Of a stretch of DNA of 64,000 nucleotides, positions 44,159 to 53,125 are shown piece by piece. The position numbers and the translations under genes were made by a program. The stretch is taken from NCBI RefSeq assembly GCF_047495495.1, contig NZ_CP179930.1:868001-932000 (forward strand). Direction: 5' to 3'. How positions within the stretch are numbered: the first letter of the stretch is position 1; each line of letters starts with the position of its first letter. This DNA comes from Zymobacter sp047495495. Lineage in GTDB: Bacteria > Pseudomonadota > Gammaproteobacteria > Pseudomonadales > Halomonadaceae. The notes under the pieces are model-generated. The model was not told the DNA's origin and did no database searches. It worked only from the letters and a program-made list of their open reading frames with translations.

Positions 44159-45298
44159 ATGCATGCATTGACCAGAACGTGGCTGAAACGCTTCATCATC
44201 ACCCTTGTCGTCTTTATCCTGCTCGTCGTCGGCATGTTTATGCTGGTGTCCTGGCTGCAGTCGGGGCGGTTTCACCAATCGACGGACAATGCATATGTGC
44301 GGGCGGATTCTGTGTCGTTGCGCAGTGAAGTTACCGCGCGCGTGCTCGATGTTCCCGTGATTCATAACCAGCAGGTGAAGGCCGGTGATGTGCTGGTCGT
44401 GCTTGATCCTACCGATTATCAGCGTCAGCTGGAAAAAGCCATTGCGGCATTGGATGAATCGAAAGCCTCCAGCGTTGAAGCGGCCCGCAACATTGAACTC
44501 CAGCGCGCCACCATCACTCAGTACAATGCACAGCTGGCGTCGGACACTGCACGCGACGAACAGGCTCGCGTTAGCTTGGCGCGTATCCAAGAGCTGTTCG
44601 ACAAGGGCGCGGTGTCTCGACAGCGCCTTGACGACATGCAGGCCGACTACGATGTGGCGCATGCCGCTGTGCGTGCCGAACGTGCCGCCATTATCTCTGC
44701 GCACCGCAGTCTGGAGCTGCGCGAGGCTTCCCTCGACCGTGCACGTGCCACGATTGCCGAAGCGCAGGCTCAGGTCGACTATGCGCGCCATCAGTTGACC
44801 AAGACGCGCATCATGGCACCCACCGATGGTGTTATCGGTAACGTTAGCGTCGAGAAGGGAACGCTGGCGCAGCCGTCCCAGACCCTGATGACGCTGGTAC
44901 CGGTACATTCGTTGTATATCGTCGCGAACTACAAAGAAACGCAGATCACGCGCATGCGTATCGGCCAGCCGGTCGAGATTCGCGCTGATGCCTACCCTGA
45001 TATTCGCTTTACCGGACAGGTTGAAAGTCTGGCACCGGCTACCGGCTCGGCCTTTAGCCTGCTGCCGGTCGACAACGCTACCGGTAACTTCAACAAGATC
45101 GTTCAGCGTGTGCCGGTGCGTATCCGCCTGACTGGGCCGCTCGATAAGCTCAATCTGCTGCAGGTTGGGCTGTCTGTCGAACCCAGCGTTGACACTCATG
45201 ATCTCGGCGGGAACACGTTGTACGTTGCTCCTGCGCTGCGCACGACGGTAGATGAGGTGTCTACTTCCACCACGGCAGATAACGCGAACCACTCATGA
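44159..45298 (+). CDS. emrA: EmrA/HlyD-type membrane fusion protein
   Basis: A 379-residue periplasmic adaptor. One N-terminal membrane anchor (residues ~11-33) is followed by the biotinyl-lipoyl-like HSTDNAYVRAD segment, a long coiled coil (~90-205) and a second lipoyl half (MAPTDGVIGNVSVEKGTLAQ). The typical EmrA phrase VANYKETQI is present. Bridges the inner-membrane transporter to an outer-membrane channel (not in the window). Overlaps emrB by ATGA. Confidence 0.9.
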   Translation: MHALTRTWLKRFIITLVVFILLVVGMFMLVSWLQSGRFHQSTDNAYVRADSVSLRSEVTARVLDVPVIHNQQVKAGDVLVVLDPTDYQRQLEKAIAALDESKASSVEAARNIELQRATITQYNAQLASDTARDEQARVSLARIQELFDKGAVSRQRLDDMQADYDVAHAAVRAERAAIISAHRSLELREASLDRARATIAEAQAQVDYARHQLTKTRIMAPTDGVIGNVSVEKGTLAQPSQTLMTLVPVHSLYIVANYKETQITRMRIGQPVEIRADAYPDIRFTGQVESLAPATGSAFSLLPVDNATGNFNKIVQRVPVRIRLTGPLDKLNLLQVGLSVEPSVDTHDLGGNTLYVAPALRTTVDEVSTSTTADNANHS

Positions 45299-46845
45299 GT
45301 GCAGTCAAGGCGCTAGGCCCACAGGAAATGCCACCACTGCGGGTGCAGATAGGGTTCTTCGCCGCAGTGCTGGGGATGTTTATGGCCATTCTGGACATCC
45401 AGATTGTGGCCAGCTCGCTCAACGAGATACAGGCGGGCGTGTCGGCCAGCCCTGACGAGATCGCATGGGTGCAGACGGCTTATCTGGTCGCTGAAGTCAT
45501 CATGATTCCGCTGGCCAGCACCATGGCGCGCATCATTTCCACGCGCATTATGTTCGTGATCTCAGGGGGCGGTTTCGTACTGGCGAGCGTTGGTTGCGCC
45601 ATGTCGGAATCCATCGGGCAGCTGATCATCCTGCGTGCATTGCAGGGGTTCCTCGGTGGGGCGATGATCCCACTGGCCCACGCCATCAGCTTCACGCTGT
45701 TTCCGCGCAATCAGATGGGCAAGATCCAAGCGCTCATCGCCATCGTGGCTACCACGGCACCTTCCATCGGACCGACGCTCGGCGGCTACATCACCGAGCA
45801 CTTGAGCTGGCACTGGCTGTTCCTGCTTAACGTGGTGCCGGGGGTGCTGGTTGTGGTCGGTGTTTGGCGCTTCCTAGATATCGACAAGGGCGAGCGATCG
45901 GTACTCGAACAGCTCGATGTGATAGGGCTTGTGCTGATGGCGTTCTTCCTCGGAACGCTGGAGTACATTCTTGAGGACGGGCCGCGGCACGATTGGCTTT
46001 CCAGTCAGCCGGTGTTTGTCTGCGCCGTGATCTGTGCCATTTCAGCCGTGCTGTTCTTCCTGCGCGTCTTTACTACCGCTCACCCCATCATTGACCTGCG
46101 CTTGTTCCGACAGCGCGATTTCTGCGTCGGTGTCTGGCTGAACTTCATTCTGGGTGTGGCGGTCTACGGGCTGGTCTATCTGATGCCGCTGTACTTCGGT
46201 ACGGTGCGAGGTTTCAGCAGCATGCAGATTGGCAATATTATGGCTGTTACCGGTGTGGCGATGTTCGTCTCTGCGCCGATCTTGGGCCGCGTCAGTGACC
46301 ATGTCGACCTGCGCATGTTCATCTTCGGTGGCTTTGCACTGGTCGGCTGGGGATCGTTGATGAACGCAAACCTGACGGCGCAGTCCGATTTTCATGAGTT
46401 CTTCTGGCCGCAAATCATCCGCGGTGTCGGAATGATGATGTCCTTCATCGCTATCTCGCGTGTGGCGCTGGGGAACCTGCCTGCGCGCGATGTCGGTCAA
46501 GGCTCGGGGATTCTGGACGTTATGCGCAACCTCGGGGGCGCCATCGGTCTGGCACTGCTGAACACGATTCATCTGCGCCAAGTCAGTTATCACTGGAACC
46601 AGATGATTCCTGCCATTAATGATGGACGGCCAGAAGTGGTCGAGCGCCTGCAGACCTATGAAGTAATGCTGTCGTCTACTGATCATCCGTGGACGGCCGG
46701 CCTGAAAAGCATCGCGGCTTCAATTACTACCCAAGCGGAGGCGTTGGCATTCACCAACATCTTCTATTGGCTGGGGCTGATGTTCTTCATTTCCCTTCCT
46801 CTCGTGCTCTTACTGCGCAAGGCGCAGTCCAAAGGCGCGCACTGA
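45295..46845 (+). CDS. emrB: EmrB/DHA2-family multidrug MFS transporter
   Basis: A 516-residue inner-membrane protein with 14 hydrophobic segments typical of DHA2 drug:H+ antiporters. Motifs are AILDIQIVASSLNEIQAG, EIAWVQTAYLVAEVIMIPL, RALQGFLGGAMIPLAHA and PTLGGYITEHLSWHWLFLLN (motif C). Coupled to emrA by four-base overlap. Probably exports toxic organic compounds; the actual substrates cannot be read from sequence. Confidence 0.92.
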   Translation: MSAVKALGPQEMPPLRVQIGFFAAVLGMFMAILDIQIVASSLNEIQAGVSASPDEIAWVQTAYLVAEVIMIPLASTMARIISTRIMFVISGGGFVLASVGCAMSESIGQLIILRALQGFLGGAMIPLAHAISFTLFPRNQMGKIQALIAIVATTAPSIGPTLGGYITEHLSWHWLFLLNVVPGVLVVVGVWRFLDIDKGERSVLEQLDVIGLVLMAFFLGTLEYILEDGPRHDWLSSQPVFVCAVICAISAVLFFLRVFTTAHPIIDLRLFRQRDFCVGVWLNFILGVAVYGLVYLMPLYFGTVRGFSSMQIGNIMAVTGVAMFVSAPILGRVSDHVDLRMFIFGGFALVGWGSLMNANLTAQSDFHEFFWPQIIRGVGMMMSFIAISRVALGNLPARDVGQGSGILDVMRNLGGAIGLALLNTIHLRQVSYHWNQMIPAINDGRPEVVERLQTYEVMLSSTDHPWTAGLKSIAASITTQAEALAFTNIFYWLGLMFFISLPLVLLLRKAQSKGAH

Positions 46846-47059
46846 TCGCCATTGATGATGGCGAGGTGCGCCGCCACCCGCTACAGTAAGCCTTGAATAC
46901 TGACAACTTAGGTCAGAATTTTGGCAAGCATCATGGTCAACGTGCCGATATGCTTGAGAGGCATTTTGCCGCTGATTATTCTCTAGTTCATACATGGAAA
47001 CGGCGCTCGGCTTAGGTTGAGCACGGAGGGCAGAGCGCTCTGCCCAGGGAGGAATCGTG

Positions 47060-47551
47060 ATGATGAAGCGTTCGGTAGTAATTCTTGGCATGGCTGCTCT
47101 GCTGGCCGGTTGCGGGCACAGCAAGACGGAGAGCGATAACACGCCACCGACCTTGAATGACGCAGTGAACAACCACGTCTTCGAACTGAAGGAAGTCGAT
47201 GGCAAGGCAATCGACTCGCGTGAAGTGGGCGCACCGTCCCTCAGCTTCGTGCGTAACGATGACGGCTCACTGCGGATTGCAGGGCAGATGTGCAACAGCT
47301 TCTCTGGCAGTGCCAAGCTGGACGGTCAGGTGCTGACAGCCCCGATGCTCGCCATGACGCGCCGCCTGTGCGCCGATGATCAGCTGAATGCACTCGACCA
47401 TGACATCGGCACCATGCTCGAAAAAGGTGCCACGGTAGAGTATGGTCGCGGCAAGCTGACCCTCAAGGCCAACGCGAAGACACTGGTATACTTCATTAAA
47501 GTCGGCAGTGCTGCCGAAGAAAAGCCAGCCGCTAGTGGCGGTCATCACTGA
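47060..47551 (+). CDS. HslJ/META-domain lipoprotein
   Basis: A 163-residue lipoprotein: lipobox LAGC (~18) and a META domain (~35-150) with FELKEVDGKAI, CNSFSGSAKLDGQVL and PMLAMTRRLCADDQLNALD, the hallmark order of HslJ relatives. Two domain cysteines (MCNSF, RLCADD) are at the usual place. GGAGG seven bases upstream favours the ATG at 47060. HslJ is linked to heat response and novobiocin resistance in E. coli. Ends in a His-His tail. Confidence 0.85.
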   Translation: MMKRSVVILGMAALLAGCGHSKTESDNTPPTLNDAVNNHVFELKEVDGKAIDSREVGAPSLSFVRNDDGSLRIAGQMCNSFSGSAKLDGQVLTAPMLAMTRRLCADDQLNALDHDIGTMLEKGATVEYGRGKLTLKANAKTLVYFIKVGSAAEEKPAASGGHH

Positions 47552-47640
47552 TCGTTAACCTCACATTCTCACCCGGAGAGAAACGCTGCGTATGACGGTG
47601 CGGTGTCTCTTGAGGGTGAGTTTGGTCGGTCGAGTGAATA

Positions 47641-47673
47641 AAGGCCTGCATTCCGTAGAATGCAGGCCTTTTT
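47641..47673 (+). terminator. Terminator after the META-domain lipoprotein gene
   Basis: AAGGCCTGCATTC / GAATGCAGGCCTT with loop CGTA and T-run. Confidence 0.9.
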
Positions 47674-47836
47674 GTATGTGAGTGAACCAAGAGGTTGTGG
47701 ATGGGGAGTCGATGACCTCTTTTCAGCACAGCAGGGTGACCGGGGCGGATACATGCGACGCCGATGGCAAACGCAGAGGTGACGTTTGCCGAACGGGCAA
47801 AGAGCGCCGAACCGTTGATATGCTGGCTCTTTATGA

Positions 47837-47874
47837 CAAGAGGCCCCGCTCACCAATGTGAGCGAGGCCTCTTG
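47837..47874 (-). terminator. Hairpin after znuA
   Basis: CAAGAGGCC...CGCTCAC / GTGAGCG...GGCCTCTTG with one unpaired base, 50 bases after the znuA stop. No long T-run on the minus strand, but the stem is strong. Confidence 0.6.
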
Positions 47875-47925
47875 CGTTTTCAGAGCGCTAACCGCTCCGC
47901 TCTGTACTCATCCAGAGTCTTTGGC

Positions 47926-48894
47926 TCAGGGGCGCGGTGCCGCCGGAGCATGCAGTGCGTTATACAACAGATCGGCATTGTGCTGCATCATGCCGAGGTA
48001 GGTGCTGGCATCGCCCTTGGCCGCCAGTGCATCGGAGTGCAGGGTGCCGGCGATCGGAACGCGCGTTTCCTGAGACAACTGGTTCAGCAGGGCCGAGCGC
48101 GTCATGCTTTCATTAAACAGTGCGCGTACGTGATGTTCGTTGACCGTGCGTACCAGTCCGGCAACGCTGGCCGCAGACGGGTCGTCTTCGGTGGACAGCC
48201 CTTGCAGTGCCATAAACGGCAGGCCATAAGCGTTGGCAAAATAGTTGAAGGAGGCGTGGCCGGTAATGACGACGCTATCTTTCGGCAGTTGCTGCATCTG
48301 CTGACGGATTTGGCCGTCCAGAGTCATGATGCGCGCGATGTAGGCGTCGGCACGCTGGCGATAGTCATCGGCATGGGCCGGATCGACCTTGATCAGACCG
48401 TCGCGGATGTTACGGACATACTGGGCACCGTTGCGCAGATCCTGCCACGCATGCGGATCCTGTGGACCGTGATGATGGTGATGTTCATGGCCCGCTTCAT
48501 GCTCATGCGCATCATGATCATGATCGTGGTCATCATCGTCATGCTCTTCTTGATTCTTAAGCGGTGTGATGCCGTCACTGGCAATGACGACAGGGTTGCG
48601 ATAGTGCGCGGCATCCAGCAGGCGCGACATCCAACCTTCGAACTGCAGGCCGTTGAAGACCACCAGGTCTGCTTGAGCGATGGCCCCTACGTCACGCGGG
48701 CGCGGGTTGTAGCCATGCGCATCACCTTCTGGCGAGATCAGTGAGCGAACGTGGACGTGTTCACCCCCGACTTCTTGCACCATGTCATCCAGGATACTGA
48801 AACTGGTAGTGACGTTGATGGACCGTTCGGCGGCGTGACTGGCAAGTGGGACGAGCGACAGCATCAATGACATCATGAACGCGACTGGCTTCAT
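47926..48894 (-). CDS. znuA: Zinc ABC transporter substrate-binding protein (ZnuA/AztC-like)
   Basis: A 322-residue periplasmic protein of the cluster A-I metal binders, signal peptide to ~SHA (residue 21). Metal-ligand regions are GDAHGYNPRPRD, the His-rich loop at ~120-145 (many DH/HE pairs ending HHHHHG), ITGHASFNYFANAYGLP and a late acidic site. The His-rich loop is typical for zinc binders, and the operon carries a Zur box. The wording GDAHGYNPRP also recalls AztC. AAGGAG lies seven bases before the start. Third gene of znuC-znuB-znuA. Confidence 0.9.
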   Translation of the reverse strand: MKPVAFMMSLMLSLVPLASHAAERSINVTTSFSILDDMVQEVGGEHVHVRSLISPEGDAHGYNPRPRDVGAIAQADLVVFNGLQFEGWMSRLLDAAHYRNPVVIASDGITPLKNQEEHDDDDHDHDHDAHEHEAGHEHHHHHGPQDPHAWQDLRNGAQYVRNIRDGLIKVDPAHADDYRQRADAYIARIMTLDGQIRQQMQQLPKDSVVITGHASFNYFANAYGLPFMALQGLSTEDDPSAASVAGLVRTVNEHHVRALFNESMTRSALLNQLSQETRVPIAGTLHSDALAAKGDASTYLGMMQHNADLLYNALHAPAAPRP

Positions 48895-48939
48895 GGGCGA
48901 TCTCCTTGTCTATTACGTTGGAAGCGGGCAGCGCCTGAT

Positions 48940-49836
48940 CTAGAGGGTGCTGTCCAACGGAGCGGCACGTTTGCGCCACTTGCTGAGCAGGCTGTGCTGG
49001 CGACCTAGCAGTGCGGACAGCAGGTACGCCAGACCAGCCAAGAGGATGATGCTGGGGCCGGACGGTAGATCCAGATGGTAGGAAATCATCAGTCCGAATA
49101 CGCTTGAGAGCATGGCGATCAGAATGGCGATGCCGATCAGCCCTTCAAGGCGGTTGCTCCAGAAGCGAGCCGCCGTTGCGGGCAGCATCATTAGGCCGAC
49201 GGCCATGAGCGTGCCCAGTGTCTGGAAGCCCGCGGTCAGGTTAAGTACGACCATGCCGAGGAACAGTCCGTGAATAAGCCCGCTGCGCACGCCTTGACCA
49301 CGCAGGAATAGCGGGTCGAGGCACTCCACAATCAGGGCGCGGAACGTGACCGCCAGCAGCAGCAACGTTACGCTACTGATGGTTAGGATCAGCATCAGTG
49401 CCGTGCGATCAACCGCCAGCAGCGAACCGAACAGTACGTGTGTTAGGTCGACGTCCTTGCCGCCCAGCGAGATCAGCAACACACCGCCTGCCAGTGACAT
49501 TAGAAAGAAACTGGCCATGGCCGAGTCTTCTCGGTGACCGGTCATCTGTGAAACGCCACCGGCCATTCCGGCCACGATAAGACCTGATAGAATGCCGCCA
49601 ATGCTCATGGCGGGAAGCGAGAACCCCGCCATGTAGAAGCCCAGTGCGATCCCGGGCAGGATGGCGTGAGACATGGCATCGCCGATCAGACTCATGCCGC
49701 GCATCATCAGAAAGACGCCTAGCGGTGGGGCCGCAATCGACAGTGCTAGCGATGCCACCAGTGCCTGCCGCATAAAAGCGAAATCGAGCCAGTCGAAGAA
49801 CTGGGTGTGAAGAAAAGAAAGAAGGTCGGCGATCAC
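48940..49836 (-). CDS. znuB: Zinc ABC transporter permease (ZnuB-like)
   Basis: A 298-residue inner-membrane permease of the ABC-3 family with eight or so hydrophobic segments: LGVFLMMRGMSLIGDAMSHAILPGIALG at ~40-67 and GFQTLGTLMAVGLMMLPATAARFW at ~205 are diagnostic. Start overlaps the end of znuC by four bases. Forms the membrane channel for the zinc-loaded binding protein. Confidence 0.92.
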   Translation of the reverse strand: MIADLLSFLHTQFFDWLDFAFMRQALVASLALSIAAPPLGVFLMMRGMSLIGDAMSHAILPGIALGFYMAGFSLPAMSIGGILSGLIVAGMAGGVSQMTGHREDSAMASFFLMSLAGGVLLISLGGKDVDLTHVLFGSLLAVDRTALMLILTISSVTLLLLAVTFRALIVECLDPLFLRGQGVRSGLIHGLFLGMVVLNLTAGFQTLGTLMAVGLMMLPATAARFWSNRLEGLIGIAILIAMLSSVFGLMISYHLDLPSGPSIILLAGLAYLLSALLGRQHSLLSKWRKRAAPLDSTL

Positions 49837-50582
49837 AGCGCAGGCTCCTTGGTACCGGCAGTGGCGATGGGCTGGACGGGAAGCATCATGCCCGGTGTGG
49901 CGTCGATAGCGGCCATGATCTGGTCGCGGCTGTACCAGTAGCTTTTGCCCTGCGCCAGTAGCAGCACTTCATCGGCCAGTTCGGCCAGCTGCTGCTGATC
50001 GTGAAGTACGACCAGAATCGTGACCCCTTCATCGGCCATACTGCGCAGTACACGGGTCAGCACGTCAACGGTGTTGGTGTCGACGTTGGCGAACGGTTCA
50101 TCAAGAATCAGCAGGCGTGCATTCTGCATCAGCGTGCGGCCCAGCAGGGCGCGCTGGCGCTGGCCACCTGATAGCTCGCCCAGCGGGCGGTGAGCCAGAT
50201 GGGAAATGCCCAAGCGTTCCATGATGTCGCGCCCACGGCCATAGCAACGGCTGCAGTAGCCACGCAAAGCGCCATGTGTCGGCCAGCAGCCGGTCATGAT
50301 GAGCTCTTCGACGCTCATCGGGAAACTGAGATCAAGCACCAGCTGCTGGGGCAGCCATGCGCGACGCTCGCGGGGAACGTTGCACTGGATCTGTCCCGAT
50401 ACCGGTGCAAGTTCGCCCATGATGCCGGAGACGAGCGTGCTCTTGCCCGCGCCGTTGGCACCGATGATGGCCGTGATGCGTCCACTGGCAAATTCACCGG
50501 AAATATCGTCCAGCACGACGCGTCCGCTGCGGGCCAGTGTCAGGTGATCAAGACGGAGTTGGGTAGAGGTATCGTGTGTCAT
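49833..50582 (-). CDS. znuC: Zinc ABC transporter ATP-binding protein (ZnuC-like)
   Basis: A 249-residue ATPase with Walker A GANGAGKST (~39-47), signature LSGGQRQRALLGRTLMQNA (~143) and Walker B LLILDEPFANVD. The start is overlapped by the stop of a 46-codon ORF (ATGA), so it may be translated by coupling. The operon is preceded by a Zur box. Confidence 0.92.
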   Translation of the reverse strand: MTHDTSTQLRLDHLTLARSGRVVLDDISGEFASGRITAIIGANGAGKSTLVSGIMGELAPVSGQIQCNVPRERRAWLPQQLVLDLSFPMSVEELIMTGCWPTHGALRGYCSRCYGRGRDIMERLGISHLAHRPLGELSGGQRQRALLGRTLMQNARLLILDEPFANVDTNTVDVLTRVLRSMADEGVTILVVLHDQQQLAELADEVLLLAQGKSYWYSRDQIMAAIDATPGMMLPVQPIATAGTKEPAL

Positions 50583-50719
50583 AGGCCTGATTTCAATGCC
50601 CAGAATGCCGCCAGCCAGAGCATGGCAATGGGAATGAGCGTAAGCCCTACGCGCTTGATCGCCGACATCGACATCAAGGAAAACTGGCAGGCTCTGTCAC
50701 GACGATGCTGGTGCGCCAT
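50579..50719 (-). CDS. Small membrane protein, 46 residues, first ORF of the zinc operon
   Basis: Starts MAHQHRRDRACQFSL and has one hydrophobic segment VGLTLIPIAMLWLAAFWAL. Its TGA overlaps the ATG of znuC, the same four-base coupling as between the other operon genes, and it lies between the Zur box and znuC. A weak ribosome site (CGGAAC) lies before it; in-frame ATGs at codons 16 and 18 would give a shorter form. The N-terminus has two His and one Cys within eleven residues. No family recognised. Could be a transporter accessory or only a coupling leader. Confidence 0.6.
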   Translation of the reverse strand: MAHQHRRDRACQFSLMSMSAIKRVGLTLIPIAMLWLAAFWALKSGL

Positions 50720-50784
50720 ATGCCGTTCCGTATATGAAATGAAGAAGGGAGGAGAACCCAGGAAAACAGAAGGTCTCTAAAATA

Positions 50785-50797
50785 GTTATAATATAAC
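50785..50797 (-). promoter_or_regulatory. Zur box before the zinc operon
   Basis: GTTATAATATAAC is an exact palindrome apart from the central base and equals the core of the gammaproteobacterial Zur operator (GTTATANTATAAC). It lies ~65 bases upstream of the small ORF and ~95 bases upstream of tmcA on the other strand. Expected to repress znuCBA when zinc is sufficient. Confidence 0.85.
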
Positions 50798-50892
50798 AAA
50801 AACGCAATGATTTTATGCCTTGAAACGACAGAAGCCCTACGCCGCCGCGTTGCGATCGTTCATCCCTAGCCCTGAAGAGAGCCACTCCTGCT

Positions 50893-53061
50893 ATGACCCA
50901 TACCTGCTCTGCTGCCGTTACTCGCTTGCGCGATTGGCACCGCTATCTGTCAGCGCTGCGTCAGCGCCGGTTATGGGTATGGTCGGGAAGCGTGTGTGTT
51001 TCTGCTTTGAAGCCTCTGTGGCAGGCCTTTCCCGCACCGCACGTCTGGATAGGTACCGCGCCGCCCGAAGCGCTGCCCCCCGATGTACATTTTTTGACGC
51101 TGAAGCAGGCGCGTACCCAGCTTGGGCGAGAAGTGGGCACGCTGGTTGTCGATGCCCGCGAGCAGTTCGACGCCGATGCGTTTGGGGCGATTGCCGGCGC
51201 GCTGACCGGGGGAGGCGTCGCCATAGTGTTAACGGCGGATACCGAGGGGGCCGCTGATGGTCTTTTTGATCAGTGGCGACGGCAGGTGATGGCGGAAGAT
51301 CCTTATGTGCTGTTCATTCCTGACGGCGGGCTGGCGGCTTTACCGATCCCCCCAGCACAGCCTGTGTCACCGTCTCGCGGTGCTGCTGTGCCACCTATCG
51401 TGCGCTCTGAGTCCCGCTTGGCATGGCCGCTTGCCCAGCAGCAAGCCATTACCGCTGATCAACGGCAGGCACTTATGGTTCTCAAGGGCGCCCCTGAGCG
51501 GGCCGTAACGGTGCTGACCGCGGCAAGAGGGCGAGGCAAAAGCGCTGTTCTGGGGCTTGCCGTCGCTGCATGGCTGCAGGAAGGGGCGTTTGAAACGCTG
51601 TGGCTGACCGCGCCGCGTGCCGCTGCCGTAGAGGCATTGTTCGAGCGAGTGCAGTGCCTTTGTCCGGAAGGCCGCCGTGATGGCAACCGCTTCCAGCTTG
51701 GAGAGCGGGCGCTGCAGTTCATCGCACCGGATGCGCTGATTCAGCAGCTTCAGGATGAAGGAACTGCACTGCCAGAAGTGCTGCTGGTCGATGAAGCGGC
51801 CGCTTTACCGCTGCCATTTCTGAGGCGCTGGCTGTCACGGTGCCCTCATGTCGTGCTATCGACCACGCTGCACGGCTATGAAGGCAGTGCACACGGTTTT
51901 ACAGATTACATCCAGCAGCTTCAGCAGCGACTTCACAGTCAAACGCACGCTGCCGGTGTTCTTCACTATGAACTGCTGATGCCTATCCGCTGGGCTGCTG
52001 ACGACCCCCTAGAGGCTCTGACGGCGCGGCTGCTGCGGCTAGAGGCGGCACCGTGTCCGGTACTGGCAAACGGTGCACTGCATATCGAGACCGTCGGCCA
52101 GGCACAGTTACTGGCGCAACCTGCATTGCTGGATCAGGTCTTTGGCCTATTGGTACAGGCTCACTACCGCACGTCGCCCAGTGATCTGCAGACGCTGTTC
52201 GATCACCCTGCGCTGTCGCTGTGGGCAGCCTGTGTGGCATCGGAAACTGGCGTACCGCAAGTTGCAGCGGTGGTGATGGCGTTTGATGAAGGTGGCCTGT
52301 CTGAAGACTTGGCTCAGGCAGTGGCTGACGGTCGTCGTCGTCCACCGGGCCATTTGTTGCCGCAGACTCTGGCGCTGCATACGGGGAACCCTGAGGTTGC
52401 CCGTCAGCGCTGGCGGCGCATCACGCGCATCGCTGTGCATCCCCAGTGTCGTAGGCAGGGGATTGGATCGCGGCTGCTGGCACACGTTCACCATGCCTGC
52501 GTGCAGGACGGTATTGATCTGCTCGGGGTCAGTTTTGGTGGCAAGCCTTCGACACTGGCGTTCTGGCAGCACAATGGTTTCACGACAGTGAGGGTGGGAT
52601 TAAAAGACGACACGGTGACCGGTGAACGCGCTGTAATGATGGCGCGCGAGTGCCGTAAGGGCCACGTGAGCGTGGCGTCGCTGAGTGGTCTGTTTTGGCC
52701 AACATTCATCGTTCAGCTGGCGTTCGAGTTGGCCGAACTGTCGCCAATGCGGGTGGCAGCACTGCTGCGTGATCGACACAAATCGCTTCCGCCGACTGAT
52801 GGCACAGAGCGCGATGCGCTTCGGCGCTTTGGGGAAGAAAAGGCACCCCTGGCGAGTGTGCGGCCTTTTCTGCAGCGGGCGCTGCTGCGCTATGCCGATG
52901 CCCTCACATTAGAAGAAGTGGCTGTCATGGCGGGCGTGCTGTTGCAGGGGCGTTCGGAAACGTGGGCCAAAACACAGCTTCCTCAACTGACGGGCAAGCG
53001 TGCATTCGAACAGTGGCTGCGCGGAAAGGTTGCACTGTGGACGCGCTATTCTGCATGCTGA
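50893..53061 (+). CDS. tmcA: tRNA(Met) cytidine acetyltransferase TmcA
   Basis: A 722-residue enzyme making N4-acetylcytidine at the wobble position of elongator tRNA-Met. N-terminal domain, then a DUF699/helicase-like ATPase (Walker A TAARGRGKSA at ~207, Walker B LLVDEAAALPLPFL), then a GNAT acetyltransferase domain (HPQCRRQGIGSRLLAHVHHA at ~516 and GVSFGGKPSTLAFWQHNGF). Length fits the family (~670-700). Divergent from the zinc operon. Confidence 0.94.
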   Translation: MTHTCSAAVTRLRDWHRYLSALRQRRLWVWSGSVCVSALKPLWQAFPAPHVWIGTAPPEALPPDVHFLTLKQARTQLGREVGTLVVDAREQFDADAFGAIAGALTGGGVAIVLTADTEGAADGLFDQWRRQVMAEDPYVLFIPDGGLAALPIPPAQPVSPSRGAAVPPIVRSESRLAWPLAQQQAITADQRQALMVLKGAPERAVTVLTAARGRGKSAVLGLAVAAWLQEGAFETLWLTAPRAAAVEALFERVQCLCPEGRRDGNRFQLGERALQFIAPDALIQQLQDEGTALPEVLLVDEAAALPLPFLRRWLSRCPHVVLSTTLHGYEGSAHGFTDYIQQLQQRLHSQTHAAGVLHYELLMPIRWAADDPLEALTARLLRLEAAPCPVLANGALHIETVGQAQLLAQPALLDQVFGLLVQAHYRTSPSDLQTLFDHPALSLWAACVASETGVPQVAAVVMAFDEGGLSEDLAQAVADGRRRPPGHLLPQTLALHTGNPEVARQRWRRITRIAVHPQCRRQGIGSRLLAHVHHACVQDGIDLLGVSFGGKPSTLAFWQHNGFTTVRVGLKDDTVTGERAVMMARECRKGHVSVASLSGLFWPTFIVQLAFELAELSPMRVAALLRDRHKSLPPTDGTERDALRRFGEEKAPLASVRPFLQRALLRYADALTLEEVAVMAGVLLQGRSETWAKTQLPQLTGKRAFEQWLRGKVALWTRYSAC

Positions 53062-53125
53062 GACTATCGCTGCAGTCGCCTTCGTGCGCTGCCATCGCCC
53101 GCTTTCTCTATAAGAGGTGTTTCTG

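Larger units (their letters stand above)
47552..47925. other. Convergent intergenic region with two hairpins
   Basis: Holds the terminator of the META-domain gene (47641-47673) and a hairpin after znuA (47837-47874). No gene between them. Confidence 0.5.

Noticed and set aside
44138..45292. 384-codon open frame antisense to emrA
   Set aside because: Shadow of a well-supported gene; product unrecognisable and rich in Arg/His/Gln as usual for reverse frames.
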